From Bacillus sp. BGMRC 2118 (GTDB lineage: Bacteria; Bacillota; Bacilli; Bacillales; SA4): a stretch of 64,000 bases of DNA. The notes under the pieces were generated by a model, which made no database searches, was not told the DNA's origin, and saw only the letters and a program-made list of their open reading frames with translations. Both the position numbers and the translations under genes were made by a program. The stretch lies in the NCBI GenBank assembly GCA_008364785.1, contig VTTJ01000007.1, positions 186,001-250,000 of the forward strand. The letters are read 5' to 3'. The stretch's first letter is position 1; each line of letters begins with the position of its first letter. Positions 26,218 to 35,006 of the stretch are shown here, in pieces.

Positions 26218-26907
26218 CTAATTCTTTAATAGAAACTTAGAAACACTCGTAATATGACTAACCATCCGTTCACTGGCTAATTGAGCATCTCCAGCTTTGA
26301 TCGCTGAAAAAATCTCTTTGTGATAAAATAATGAATCACTTTTAATTCCAGGAACTGTAACGGCTAATACTTGTGAGTGTTCAACTAAACTTGTAATGGA
26401 TTGATATAAATGATACATGACCTGGTTTTTTGAAGCTTTTGCAATCGAATCATGAAAGTGAAGGTTTGCAGAAACATAGGCTTCTTGATTTTCAGACTGT
26501 ATGGCTGTTTCCATGTCAAAAATCGTTTGCTCAATTTCATACAAATCGTCTTCGGTAGCACGCTTTGTCGCCATGAATGTTAATTCTCTTTCAATGAATC
26601 TTCTTGTTTCGTATATATCATCTAGAGTAGATGAGGAAAAGTAAAGTTGGAACATGAGAGAGTCTGTAAAAAATTTATCATGATTTCCCGTTATGATCGT
26701 TCCTTTTTGTGTTTTTTCGATTAAACCTTGTGCTTCAAGCACTTTTAACGCTTCCCGGAGTGAGGGTCTGCCTACCCCAAACTGATTCATGAGCTCTCGT
26801 TCAGGAGGTAGTCGATCACCAATTGTTAATTTTCCTTGAAGAACAAGATCTTTAATTTGATTGACGATACTATCCGTAACATTTAATCGTTTCACTGGTT
26901 CTATCAT
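26218..26907 (-). CDS. GntR-family regulator, FadR subfamily
   Basis: A 229-residue protein: an N-terminal winged helix (about residues 8-75) with GDRLPPERELMNQFGVGRPSLREALKVLEAQGLIE, the GntR signature, and a C-terminal all-helical FCD domain with conserved Asp, His and His ligands (LHFHDSIAKAS, SHITSV). Such proteins sense small organic acids or metal-bound ligands and release DNA on binding. The ATG at 26907 follows AAAAGGTGA; a GTG three codons earlier overlaps it. An operator that fits this subfamily is present at 29691. Its gene lies 11 bases upstream of the nitrilase gene, so the two are one unit. Confidence 0.92.
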   Translation of the reverse strand: MIEPVKRLNVTDSIVNQIKDLVLQGKLTIGDRLPPERELMNQFGVGRPSLREALKVLEAQGLIEKTQKGTIITGNHDKFFTDSLMFQLYFSSSTLDDIYETRRFIERELTFMATKRATEDDLYEIEQTIFDMETAIQSENQEAYVSANLHFHDSIAKASKNQVMYHLYQSITSLVEHSQVLAVTVPGIKSDSLFYHKEIFSAIKAGDAQLASERMVSHITSVSKFLLKN

Positions 26908-27036
26908 TCTATTCACCTTTTCTAAAAAAATAGGATCCTTATTCTATTCTTATCGCTAGTGGGATGAAAGTATTCTAGTAAAGTATCGAAGCCCTGCCGG
27001 AGAGGAAGGGCTCCGTCATAGAAGTCTACTATTCTT

Positions 27037-28575
27037 TTACTTTATAGCGGGTAGTAACGCTTTCGTTTGCCTATTCTTGAGGAAGAAGGCACCAAATAAA
27101 ACGGTTGCTAGTGAAACGATTAGTCCAAATACTGTGCTTCCAGAGAAACCTAATACAATGAATCCAACGATGGACGCAATACTTGATAATACGGCATATG
27201 GTAACTGTGTTAGCATGTGGTCGATTGGGTGCACAGCACTTCCGATTGAAGCAAGAATTGTTGTATCAGAAAGTGGCGAGCTATGCTCTCCGAATACTGT
27301 TCCAGCTAATACAGCACCGATTACTGGGATTAAGAATGTGATATCAGTTGCTGCAACAATCTCAGCACCAATTGGTAGCATTAATCCTGCTGTTCCTAGC
27401 GTGCTTCCGATTGAGTAAGAAATGAATGCAGCAAAAAGGAAAAAGATAACCGGCAACCATGCTAGTGACAAGTTTCCTTCAATTAATGTTGCGAAATATT
27501 GACCAACACCTAATGAAGAGATAATGTTCGCTGTTACTAAGGCAAGGAATAAAATACATACACTTGGTAATGTTGTTTTTGCACCTGAAAGTATAGATTG
27601 TGTTAAATGACTTCCAGGTGTTTTTTTCATGAGTAAACGAGCTATTATCACGAGGTTTGCACATAATCCACCGTTTACAAGTGCTGAAATAACGTCTGTA
27701 TTTTTAAGAACTTCCATCGCAGAAGTTGGACCTTCTGCCGATTGACCCATCCAGATGGCACTGATCACTGTTACAACAATCAACGTGATTACAGGGAGTA
27801 ATAGGTCTGCCATTCTTCCATCAGTACGACTAGGCAGTTTAGATTCTTCTGCGCCTGGTACTTTTCCTCTAGACTCATCAAATAAAATTCCTTCTTCTTG
27901 TGCACGTTTTTCGTCACGTTTCATTTGTCCTACGTTAATGCTAAAGAAGGCTGCAATAAAGACTAAGACAATGGTAGAAATCGTATAGTAGTTCGTAGGA
28001 ATTGAAAGTAGGAATGCTTCAAGAGCTTGGTATTCAGTGATTTCTGTAGAAGATAGAACTCCTGCAATAATAGAAGTAATGAATGCAGCTAGTGCAGATA
28101 CTGGTACGAGTAGGGCGATTGGTGCAGAAGTAGAGTGGATAAGATAGGATAATTTCGAATGAGATACTTGATATTTGTCAGTAACTGATTTCATTACAGC
28201 ACCACGGAATAAACAACTAAATGCATCATCAAACCAAGTAAAGAAACCGAGTAACATTGTTGCTAACTGAGCCTGGAATCGGGTTTTTGCAACTTTCACT
28301 CCCCATTCAGCAAAGGCAAGTATACCACCTGAAAGGTAAAGGAGGGATGAAAGAACTCCAATTAAGATGACAAATACTAAGACCTTACCATCACCGAGTA
28401 ATACTTCGGACATAATGGTGAAGACATTTGTAAAGCTGTCAACGATGTTCCACCCATTATACATAAGTGCACCTAATGCAATCCCAACACCTAATGACAA
28501 GAACATCCTTTTCGTGAGGATAATAAGAATAATGACCACAATCGGTGGAATCAGTGAAAATATAGTACCTTCCAT
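27037..28575 (-). CDS. NhaC-family Na+/H+ antiporter or organic-acid exchanger
   Basis: A 512-residue protein with about 12 membrane helices. The NhaC-family pattern is visible: the early helix pair with GVGIALGALMY, the WFDDAFSCLFRG re-entrant segment near residue 115, and GTVFGEHSSPLSDTTILAS near residue 430. Members either exchange Na+ for H+ or, as with MleN, couple malate and lactate movement to ions. Its place among organic-acid genes makes a substrate exchanger plausible. A ribosome site (GGGGCG) precedes the start. Confidence 0.9.
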   Translation of the reverse strand: MEGTIFSLIPPIVVIILIILTKRMFLSLGVGIALGALMYNGWNIVDSFTNVFTIMSEVLLGDGKVLVFVILIGVLSSLLYLSGGILAFAEWGVKVAKTRFQAQLATMLLGFFTWFDDAFSCLFRGAVMKSVTDKYQVSHSKLSYLIHSTSAPIALLVPVSALAAFITSIIAGVLSSTEITEYQALEAFLLSIPTNYYTISTIVLVFIAAFFSINVGQMKRDEKRAQEEGILFDESRGKVPGAEESKLPSRTDGRMADLLLPVITLIVVTVISAIWMGQSAEGPTSAMEVLKNTDVISALVNGGLCANLVIIARLLMKKTPGSHLTQSILSGAKTTLPSVCILFLALVTANIISSLGVGQYFATLIEGNLSLAWLPVIFFLFAAFISYSIGSTLGTAGLMLPIGAEIVAATDITFLIPVIGAVLAGTVFGEHSSPLSDTTILASIGSAVHPIDHMLTQLPYAVLSSIASIVGFIVLGFSGSTVFGLIVSLATVLFGAFFLKNRQTKALLPAIK

Positions 28576-28737
28576 AATATAACGCCCCCAGTAAAATGAA
28601 ATGATGTTTCATTATGACTAACAATGAGGAAAAGCCAAATTGTAATCGCTTTCATATAAGGTTTTAGATGAGGATCAGTCGTTGTAGAGAACGATTGATC
28701 CGTTTTTCTTATGATCTGTTTACAGATTTTTCGACAA

Positions 28738-28748
28738 GTGCCTGGCAC
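28738..28748. repeat. GTGCCTGRCAC palindrome, copy 1
   Basis: GTGCCTGGCAC, a perfect palindrome about the central T, flanked by AA on the left and CG on the right. It lies just after the FAH gene stop. Two related copies occur at 47.4 and 47.6 kb. Confidence 0.6.
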
Positions 28749-28751
28749 CGT

Positions 28752-29612
28752 CTATCCGATTCTATTTACAAGACGTCCAATCCCTTCAACTTCACATACG
28801 ATTTCATCACCTGGTTGTAGCCAGTTTTTTTCTGTCATTCCGGCAATGACTCCTTCGGGTGTTCCTGTGAAGAGAACATCTCCAGGTTCTAAGGTCATTA
28901 CTTTTGAAAGGTCACTGATCATCTCTGCGATAGGGAAAATCATTTTACTGGTGTTAGAGCTTTGGCGAGTTTCACCGTTTACGGTAGTCGTTAAATTTAA
29001 GTTTTGCGGGTTCGGAATGTCATCAGCTGTTACAAGGTACGGTCCGACTGGTGCAAACTTGTCGATGGCTTTACCCATTAACCATTGAATTCCCCGGAAT
29101 TGAAGATCACGGGCTGATAAATCATTTCCAGTTGTGTATCCAAATACATAATCTAGTGCTTCTTCTTGAGATACATTTCTTGCTTGCTTGCCAATTACTA
29201 CAACCAGTTCCACTTCGTAATCCACCTGCTTTGTTGCAGTTGGTGGAGTAATGACTTCATTATGAGCAGCTAAACTGTTTTGGTACTTAGGGAAGTAAAT
29301 CGGATACTCCGGAATGTTCAAATTCGCTTCTGCGACATGAGCTAAATAGTTAGCTCCAGAACAAATGATTTTTTGGGGTTCTTGAAAGACTGGAGCAAAT
29401 GTAAGATCAGCTTCATCAAGGAAGGTTTCAGCCTTGGTCACAACTTGCTCAAGCTGATGAAATGCAGCTTGACCTGAAGCGATCACTTCAGCCATTGTAG
29501 CAGGCACACTCAATCCTTCCTTCTCTGCAACGGAGGAAACATCAACAACACCGAATTCTGTTTTTACCCCTAAACGAACACCACTAGTTGAATGAAAACA
29601 AAGTAATTTCAA
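28752..29612 (-). CDS. Fumarylacetoacetate hydrolase (FAH) family protein
   Basis: A 286-residue protein. The metal-binding and catalytic motifs of the FAH fold are present: ICSGANYLAHVAE near residue 80, VDYEVELVVVIGK with two Glu ligands near residue 120, GNDLSARDLQ near residue 155, and DVLFTGTPEGVIAG near residue 250. The family includes oxaloacetate decarboxylases and tautomerases, acylpyruvases and 2-hydroxymuconate decarboxylases. The TTG at 29612 (ribosome site GAGGATGGTG) is favoured because the family begins MKLLCF...; an ATG at 29624 has too little room. It is the first gene of the cluster, 176 bases before the NhaC gene. Confidence 0.92.
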   Translation of the reverse strand: MKLLCFHSTSGVRLGVKTEFGVVDVSSVAEKEGLSVPATMAEVIASGQAAFHQLEQVVTKAETFLDEADLTFAPVFQEPQKIICSGANYLAHVAEANLNIPEYPIYFPKYQNSLAAHNEVITPPTATKQVDYEVELVVVIGKQARNVSQEEALDYVFGYTTGNDLSARDLQFRGIQWLMGKAIDKFAPVGPYLVTADDIPNPQNLNLTTTVNGETRQSSNTSKMIFPIAEMISDLSKVMTLEPGDVLFTGTPEGVIAGMTEKNWLQPGDEIVCEVEGIGRLVNRIG

Positions 29613-29690
29613 CCAAATCACCATCCTCTTCGATTAATCCATCATTATGGAAGGGCTTACAATTTGATATAACTATCCCCGTCCAAGTTG

Positions 29691-29705
29691 TATGGTCTTA
29701 CCATA
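29691..29705. promoter_or_regulatory. FadR-type GntR operator candidate
   Basis: TATGGTCTTACCATA is a perfect inverted repeat with the FadR-subfamily core TGGTNNNACCA. It lies in the 308-base region between the divergent FAH and RraA-like genes. The GntR protein of the cluster is the natural partner. Confidence 0.6.
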
Positions 29706-29774
29706 TACATATCTAGTTAATCTTAAATTTAGAACATTTTGAAAACTTTTATTTAAAATTGATATACGCTCTAC

Positions 29775-29817
29775 TACATTAAAGGGGTGGAGGGACAGGC
29801 CCCCTCCCTTTAATGTA
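29775..29817. repeat. Palindrome with GGGACAGGCCC apex, copy 1
   Basis: TACATTAAAGGG (29775-29786) pairs perfectly with CCCTTTAATGTA (29806-29817). The apex GAGGGACAGGCCCCCTC makes an inner GC stem. The same apex tops a longer palindrome at 31426. Confidence 0.75.
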
Positions 29818-29920
29818 ATAAAGTGAATGGTAACATGGCTGTTTATTTGTTTTTGTTCTGAAAGTAGTGGTTGGCGAAATATAATGAAACACTTGTGATT
29901 GTGTGTAAGGGGGAAGGAAT

Positions 29921-30598
29921 ATGAGTATAGGTTTTCGAATTTTGCAAAGGGAACATAAAGCAAATGAAGATGTAGTAGAGATGTTTCGAGAGATTCCAAC
30001 GACCGTAATCAGTGATTGTATGAATCGAATGTTCTCAGGTGGGGCACAATTGCGACCATATCATAAGGAAGGAAAGTTGCTAGGTTCAGCACTTACAGTT
30101 AAGACAAGACCCGGTGATAACTTAATGGTACATAAGGCGATTCAACTTGCCGAACCTGGCGATGTACTCGTTGTCGATGGCGGTGGTGAGTTGACACATG
30201 CGATGATCGGTGAAATTATGATGCGTCTTGCGATGAAACAAGGCGTAAACGGCTTTATCATTAATGGAGCGATCCGTGATTCTACTGCAATTGCAAAGGG
30301 GATTTTCCCTGTCTATGCAAAAGGTATTACTCATCGTGGTCCTTACAAGGATGGACCCGGAGAAATCAATGTACCCGTTACTCTCGATGGTATGGTCATA
30401 TTACCAGGAGAGATTATCATCGGTGATGAGGACGGAATTGTGTCAGTACCACCAGATCATGCAGAAGATATTATAAAACTGGCAAAAGAAAGACTACTTA
30501 ATGAGCTTGATATCCTTGCATCCATTGATAATGGATCGTATGATAGTTCAACTGTCGACGTACTTCTGAGAACTAAAGGGTGTGAAGGAGTTGATTGA
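29921..30598 (+). CDS. RraA-family aldolase/decarboxylase
   Basis: A 225-residue protein with the RraA/dimethylmenaquinone-methyltransferase-like fold: VISDCMNRMFSGGAQLRP near residue 30, GDVLVVDGGGELTHAMIGEIM near residue 80, and NGAIRDSTAIAKGIFPVYAKG near residue 115, which holds the conserved Arg-Asp pair that binds pyruvate and a divalent metal. Members split 4-hydroxy-4-methyl-2-oxoglutarate or decarboxylate oxaloacetate; they are often wrongly named as methyltransferases. It is divergent to the FAH gene and shares the region with the operator. The start follows GGGGGAAGGAAT. Confidence 0.9.
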   Translation: MSIGFRILQREHKANEDVVEMFREIPTTVISDCMNRMFSGGAQLRPYHKEGKLLGSALTVKTRPGDNLMVHKAIQLAEPGDVLVVDGGGELTHAMIGEIMMRLAMKQGVNGFIINGAIRDSTAIAKGIFPVYAKGITHRGPYKDGPGEINVPVTLDGMVILPGEIIIGDEDGIVSVPPDHAEDIIKLAKERLLNELDILASIDNGSYDSSTVDVLLRTKGCEGVD

Positions 30599-30807
30599 GG
30601 CTATTTCTATAAGTATGATGAATTAGACTGTACTCAAAATCAATTATTTTTTAGTATAGTTTGATTTTTGAAGGGGAAAATTGCTCAATAAGAGTGATCA
30701 CTTGCCATTACTACTGGAAATAGATTAACAATTATTTTTCATTCGGTGTAACAATTGAGATACATCCTCCGTTACATAAGTGAACGAAAACTTAGGGGGA
30801 TGATTTT

Positions 30808-31365
30808 ATGAAAGCATGGAAAATTTTATCAGTGACAGCACTTAGTGCTTCAATTCTATTTGCGGGTATACCGGCAGCAACTCATGCACAAGAGAGTACG
30901 AATTATTCAATATTTGATTTATCAGGAGTCCTAAAAGTTGGCGCAAAAGGTGAGAATGTGAAGATTATGCAGCGTGCACTTAATAAAGCGATGGGGGCAG
31001 AGTTGTCAGAGGATGGGGTATTTGGTCCAAACACCAAAACAGCAGTCGTCGCATTTCAGAAAGCGAACAAATTATCACAAGATGGAGTGTATGGAGCGAA
31101 AACTCATGCAGCACTTTCAAAAGCAGTTAACTCGTTTGGCTTCGCAGATACAAATGTATTAAAAGTGGGGAGCCGTGGAGAAGCCGTAAAAACACTTCAA
31201 AAGGCCCTTAATGATATGAGCTATAATGTAGCGGTGGATGGGGTGTATGGTCCACAAACGAAGGCAGCCGTCATAAAATTCCAAGAACGCTTCCCTGAAC
31301 TGGTGAACGATGGGATATTCGGACCAAAAACAAAGGCAGTGATGGATAAAGTGTTAAATGATTAA
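30808..31365 (+). CDS. Secreted protein with two peptidoglycan-binding domains
   Basis: A 185-residue protein: a signal peptide (residues 1-27, ending THA-Q) and two PG_binding_1 repeats, about residues 40-110 (VGAKGENVKIMQRALNK...DGVFGPNTKTAVVAFQ) and 115-183 (VGSRGEAVKTLQKALND...DGVYGPQTKAAVIKFQ). There is no catalytic domain, so the protein should bind the cell wall or spore cortex and not cut it. The start follows TTAGGGGGATGATTTT. It ends before a terminator. Confidence 0.92.
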   Translation: MKAWKILSVTALSASILFAGIPAATHAQESTNYSIFDLSGVLKVGAKGENVKIMQRALNKAMGAELSEDGVFGPNTKTAVVAFQKANKLSQDGVYGAKTHAALSKAVNSFGFADTNVLKVGSRGEAVKTLQKALNDMSYNVAVDGVYGPQTKAAVIKFQERFPELVNDGIFGPKTKAVMDKVLND

Positions 31366-31381
31366 TATAGTGGGTACATTG

Positions 31382-31415
31382 AACAGTCTGATATGGTAGT
31401 CAGGCTGTTTTTTTA
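31382..31415 (+). terminator. Rho-independent terminator
   Basis: ACAGTCTGA pairs with TCAGGCTGT (one G-T pair) and is followed by a run of seven T. Confidence 0.82.
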
Positions 31416-31425
31416 GGTTTTGAAG

Positions 31426-31488
31426 TACACTTTAACCCTTTAAAGGATTGGGGGACAGGCCCCCGTTCCTTTAAAGGGTTAAAGTGTA
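31426..31488. repeat. Palindrome with GGGACAGGCCC apex, copy 2
   Basis: A perfect 22-bp stem joins 31426-31447 and 31467-31488. The loop contains GGGGGACAGGCCCCC, the same apex as at 29775. The two copies flank the rraA-like and peptidoglycan-binding genes. Confidence 0.8.
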
Positions 31489-31567
31489 TATTTTTTGTAT
31501 ACAACTTTCATTTCCCATATATAGGCATATGATGTTTTGACATTATAGCGAAGGGATTGAAAGTAAA

Positions 31568-32437
31568 ATGTTTGATAATTCATTAACAAATTCTTACCCT
31601 TACTATCCTACTTATACAAATTCAATGTATCGATATGACCAACCGCTTATTGATGCTGTGATAGAAGGGATGAAAAAAGAGGCGGGGTCTATCGATCTAT
31701 ATACGCGTTTGGCACATATTGCACCAAATGATTCTCACCAACAACATATTTTAGTTGCATTAGAGCGAAACAAATCGCAATATAACAAGCTTTATCATTT
31801 GTATGGTCAATTGACGGGAACACAACCGCAAATACAGCACGAAACCATTCACTTTCAAAATTATCGTGACGGATTGGAAAAGGCATATCAAACTGAAATC
31901 TCAGGATACGATCTCTACCAACGAAGCAGTTCACTAACCCAAAATTCACATGTTCAAACTATGCTAATGTGGGCACTTCACAATGAAAGAGATAATGTAA
32001 TGAGATTCGAAGCACTTCTTCAACTTAAGGATTATGGTGATGCACCATTTGTTATCGATATCGAGGAAGCAACAAAGCAAAATGATACATTTCGAACCGC
32101 GTTATGGACAGGTAGTCATCTACAATTAACACTAATGAGTATTGGTGTTGGAGAAGATATTGGGCTTGAGATTCATCCAGATCTGGACCAATTTCTCCGT
32201 ATTGAGCAAGGTCAAGGAATTGTGAGGATGGGGGATAGCCGGGACAATTTGACGTTTGAGCAAAATGTGTATGATGATTTTGCAATTATTATCCCTGCAG
32301 GAAAGTGGCATAACCTAATCAATACAGGCAAAGAGCCATTAAAATTGTATTCCATCTATGCACCACCTCAACACCCGTTTGGTACAGTACACAAAACAAA
32401 AGCTGAGGCATTGGCAGCAGAAGAGGGAAGTCGTTAA
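31568..32437 (+). CDS. Ferritin-like domain fused to a cupin domain
   Basis: A 289-residue protein in two parts. Residues about 25-150 form a helical bundle with ferritin/rubrerythrin-like spacing of Glu and His (EAGSIDLYTRLAHIAP, QTEISGYDLYQRSS, ALHNERDNVMRFEALLQ). Residues about 165-285 are a cupin barrel, with metal-ligand-type motifs GLEIHPDLDQFLRIEQGQGIV and IPAGKWHNLINTG. The cupin contains the usual first His and Gln/Glu ligands and the second His. The substrate is unknown. The start follows GAAGGGATTGAAAGTAAA. The convergent side carries a degraded gene. Confidence 0.8.
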   Translation: MFDNSLTNSYPYYPTYTNSMYRYDQPLIDAVIEGMKKEAGSIDLYTRLAHIAPNDSHQQHILVALERNKSQYNKLYHLYGQLTGTQPQIQHETIHFQNYRDGLEKAYQTEISGYDLYQRSSSLTQNSHVQTMLMWALHNERDNVMRFEALLQLKDYGDAPFVIDIEEATKQNDTFRTALWTGSHLQLTLMSIGVGEDIGLEIHPDLDQFLRIEQGQGIVRMGDSRDNLTFEQNVYDDFAIIIPAGKWHNLINTGKEPLKLYSIYAPPQHPFGTVHKTKAEALAAEEGSR

Positions 32438-32444
32438 TACAAAA

Positions 32445-32475
32445 AGCAGTGAATTCTATACTTGAATTCACTGCT
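32445..32475. terminator. Bidirectional terminator-like hairpin
   Basis: AGCAGTGAATTC (32445-32456) pairs perfectly with GAATTCACTGCT (32464-32475). The T run is on the minus-strand side. Confidence 0.75.
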
Positions 32476-32482
32476 ACTTCTA

Positions 32483-32758
32483 TTATCTCGTTTCAACAAT
32501 TGATTTTCGTCTGTACAAAAATGAACCAATTAAGAAGGCAATCCCACCCCAAATGACCATATTCCCAAAACTTAACCATAGTGAGCTATTACCGACCATG
32601 AACAAGTAGTATTAGAGGAAATAGTGTTCCTGCATACAAGAAAGACTTGGCTTATATAGTCCTGCATTAAATATTCAATAAAAACTGGGACGAATAAACA
32701 ATCCCCATTGGTATGGAACTGTTCTGTATTGTTATAAAAAAGCATTACGATTAAACAT
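32483..32758 (-). pseudogene. Degraded membrane-protein gene
   Basis: An ATG with an intact ribosome site (AAGGAGGTTATGTAA) starts at 32758 on the minus strand. The frame then breaks within eight codons. The last part (LWLSFGNMVIWGGIAFLIGSFLYRRKSIVETR, in one frame, about 32483-32580) is a clear membrane helix and basic tail, but frameshifts and stops separate it from the start. No family assigned. Confidence 0.55.
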
Positions 32759-32940
32759 TTACATAACCTCCTTACTAGCAGTCTAAATGGTGACGTAACG
32801 TTACCTGCAAGAAACATTTTCAGAAAATTAGTACCTTAAAGAAGTTCATGACTACAGTAAATCTCATTATCCAAAATTGGTAAAAATGACAATAAGACTG
32901 TACAATAAAGGAATATTGAACATTATGGAGGAATTACAAA

Positions 32941-34191
32941 TTGTTTATTGCTATACTGTTTTTCTTAATGGTTTCTTTCTTTTTATCTGGAAGTGAGACA
33001 GCATTGACAGCTGTCAATAAAATGAAAGTAAAAACTAGTGCTGAAAATAATGATAAAAAGTCTCAAAAGCTGTTGAATCTTGTTTCAAAGCCGGATGAAT
33101 TAATAACAGCAATATTAATTGGAAATAATATAGCAAATATTATGTTGCCTACACTTGTAACGATCATTGCGATAGAATATGGAATCAATGTAGGGGTCGC
33201 AACCGGTATTTTAACAGTAGTGCTCATTATATTTGCTGAAGTACTGCCAAAGTCTATTGCTGCAACGTTTGCAGACAAGGTAGCTTATATGGTATTTCCG
33301 ATTATAAGAATACTGTTAATTGTATTTAAGCCGCTTACGTTTTTGTTATCAGCGTTTACAAGGTTCATTATTAAGTTGATTTCGAAAGATGCGGAACCAT
33401 CTATATCTGTTTCTAGAGAAGAAATCATCACAATGGTGAATATTGCAACATCAGAAGGTACACTCCAAAATGAAGAAACAAAACGGATAAAAGGTGTAAT
33501 TGATTTTTATAATATGGATGTTCGGGATGCACTTAAAACACCACGAACAGAGATTCAAGGAGTTCCATATGATTCTACATTTGAAGAAACCCGTGAAATT
33601 ATATTAAACGGAAGTCATACACGATACCCGGTATATAAAGAGAATATGGATCACATTGTAGGAGTGCTACACTCAAAGTTTCTTCTTGAATGGTCTTTAG
33701 AACCAGAAAAAAAGCTGGAGAACTTTATAGATACTGAACCATTGTTTGTCTTTGAATTTCATTCCATTGAAAATGTCTTTAAGTTAATGTTGAAAAATAG
33801 AAGACATTTGGCAATCGTATTAGATGAATACGGTGGAACCAAGGGGATTATTAGTCATGAGGATATTATTGAAGCAATGATTGGACAGGAAATCATGGAT
33901 GAAACAGACTTAAATGAAGAGATTCTAATTGATGAACTGACAGACTCTCATATTATTTGTAATGGAAAATTAGCACTCAGAAGATTTAATGAAGCATTTA
34001 AAACAAAAATACCTGAACAAGAGGATATTTTAACTGGTTTTATATTAAAAGAGTTAGGTAGATTTCCAATTGAAGGAGAAACATTTGAATATCACCATCT
34101 GCATTTTCTCATTCAGACTGTTGAAGATAATAAGTTAAAATCGATTAAGGTGACAAAAAAAACACCACCTAGTCCGTTAGAGACAGAGTAA
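32941..34191 (+). CDS. CNNM/CorC-family (hemolysin-type) membrane protein
   Basis: A 416-residue protein. An N-terminal CNNM domain with four hydrophobic segments (residues about 1-145; SGSETALTAVNKMKVK is the family mark), a CBS pair (about 190-320; VSREEIITMV, YPVYKENMDHIVGVLH, VLDEYGGTKGIISHEDIIEAM) and a C-terminal CorC_HlyC domain (about 330-410). Bacillus relatives such as MpfA export magnesium or other divalent ions; the ion cannot be read here. It starts with TTG after TGGAGGAATTACAAA. Confidence 0.92.
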   Translation: MFIAILFFLMVSFFLSGSETALTAVNKMKVKTSAENNDKKSQKLLNLVSKPDELITAILIGNNIANIMLPTLVTIIAIEYGINVGVATGILTVVLIIFAEVLPKSIAATFADKVAYMVFPIIRILLIVFKPLTFLLSAFTRFIIKLISKDAEPSISVSREEIITMVNIATSEGTLQNEETKRIKGVIDFYNMDVRDALKTPRTEIQGVPYDSTFEETREIILNGSHTRYPVYKENMDHIVGVLHSKFLLEWSLEPEKKLENFIDTEPLFVFEFHSIENVFKLMLKNRRHLAIVLDEYGGTKGIISHEDIIEAMIGQEIMDETDLNEEILIDELTDSHIICNGKLALRRFNEAFKTKIPEQEDILTGFILKELGRFPIEGETFEYHHLHFLIQTVEDNKLKSIKVTKKTPPSPLETE

Positions 34192-34255
34192 TCTACATAT
34201 TGAGCATTTGGTCAGCATTTGAATATGTCTTATTAAAAGATTTAGAGGGATTGAA

Positions 34256-34444
34256 ATGAAAGTGTATCAATTGAAAAAGACGTTTAGTGGATATAAAAAG
34301 GGAACACGTTTTTACCTGATTAGTGAATCTGAATTCATTGGGGTAAAAGAGTATGTGTTCAGAACCGAAGATTTGACAAAACGATTAGCAATTAATGAGA
34401 GTGAGCTTCAAAAGCATTTTTCTTTTGTTAGAGACATCCATTAG
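34256..34444 (+). CDS. Small soluble protein, 62 aa, unknown
   Basis: A compact, basic protein (MKVYQLKKTFSGYKKGTRFYLI...) with alternating strand-like segments, as in a small beta barrel or SH3-like fold. The start follows AGAGGGATTGAA. It ends just before a strong terminator. No family recognised. Confidence 0.65.
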   Translation: MKVYQLKKTFSGYKKGTRFYLISESEFIGVKEYVFRTEDLTKRLAINESELQKHFSFVRDIH

Positions 34445-34460
34445 ATGCAAAGGCAAAAAA

Positions 34461-34498
34461 AAGGCATTATTTCGAATTAGAAATAACGCCTTTTTTAT
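34461..34498. terminator. Rho-independent terminator
   Basis: AAGGCATTATTTC (34461-34473) pairs with GAAATAACGCCTT (34480-34492, one mismatch-like G-T), followed by T residues. Confidence 0.85.
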
Positions 34499-34502
34499 TA
34501 TG

Positions 34503-35006
34503 TTAAGTAGTAGATACTTTTTCATGATTTAATCTTCTGATCATCGCGATAATAAATCTGCATAATAACAGTTTAATCATTAAACTAATGAATGAATGTA
34601 GCCAGGTCCACCCTTTATTCCAGGTAATGAGATGTGTTTTCTTCGCTGCAATTGTTTCAATGATGACTTGAGGGATGACAAAAGGGAACAATTTCAAGAA
34701 TATACCGAGTGGGCCACTATTAAGTGTCCATTGATTGTAGTATAAAAGAATGAGTGGATATTGTATGTAATCAAAAGGTAAATGTATTTTCACTTTCTTT
34801 GGAAATGGTCTTATGTCGTATTGTAAGTAGCCCCTAGATACAAGATAGCGGTCAGCGAGCGAGTTACCGATTAGGCTTACAAGAAAGACAATGACCCAAT
34901 CTTTAAAAGAGCGTTTATAAATAGCAAAGGGTAATAAACATAATCCAGTGATTGATGTAAAAACGAGAAACAATGTTGATAGATTCTTTTTTTGCTTTCT
35001 TCTCAA
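34503..35006 (-). CDS. Small membrane protein, CBO0543-like
   Basis: A 167-residue protein with four hydrophobic segments (about residues 10-28, 34-50, 78-90 and 98-118) and basic ends. The pattern NSLADRYLVSRGYLQYDIRPFPK and FVIPQVIIET resembles the CBO0543 group of small Bacillus/Clostridium membrane proteins, though I cannot confirm it. The TTG at 35006 follows ATGGAGGTGATTGAC; reading from the ATG at 35021 would start inside the ribosome site. Confidence 0.65.
   Translation of the reverse strand: MRRKQKKNLSTLFLVFTSITGLCLLPFAIYKRSFKDWVIVFLVSLIGNSLADRYLVSRGYLQYDIRPFPKKVKIHLPFDYIQYPLILLYYNQWTLNSGPLGIFLKLFPFVIPQVIIETIAAKKTHLITWNKGWTWLHSFISLMIKLLLCRFIIAMIRRLNHEKVSTT

Noticed and set aside
32572..32817. 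Minus-strand ORF of 81 codons
   Set aside because: Wrong frame relative to the degraded membrane gene and no family match.
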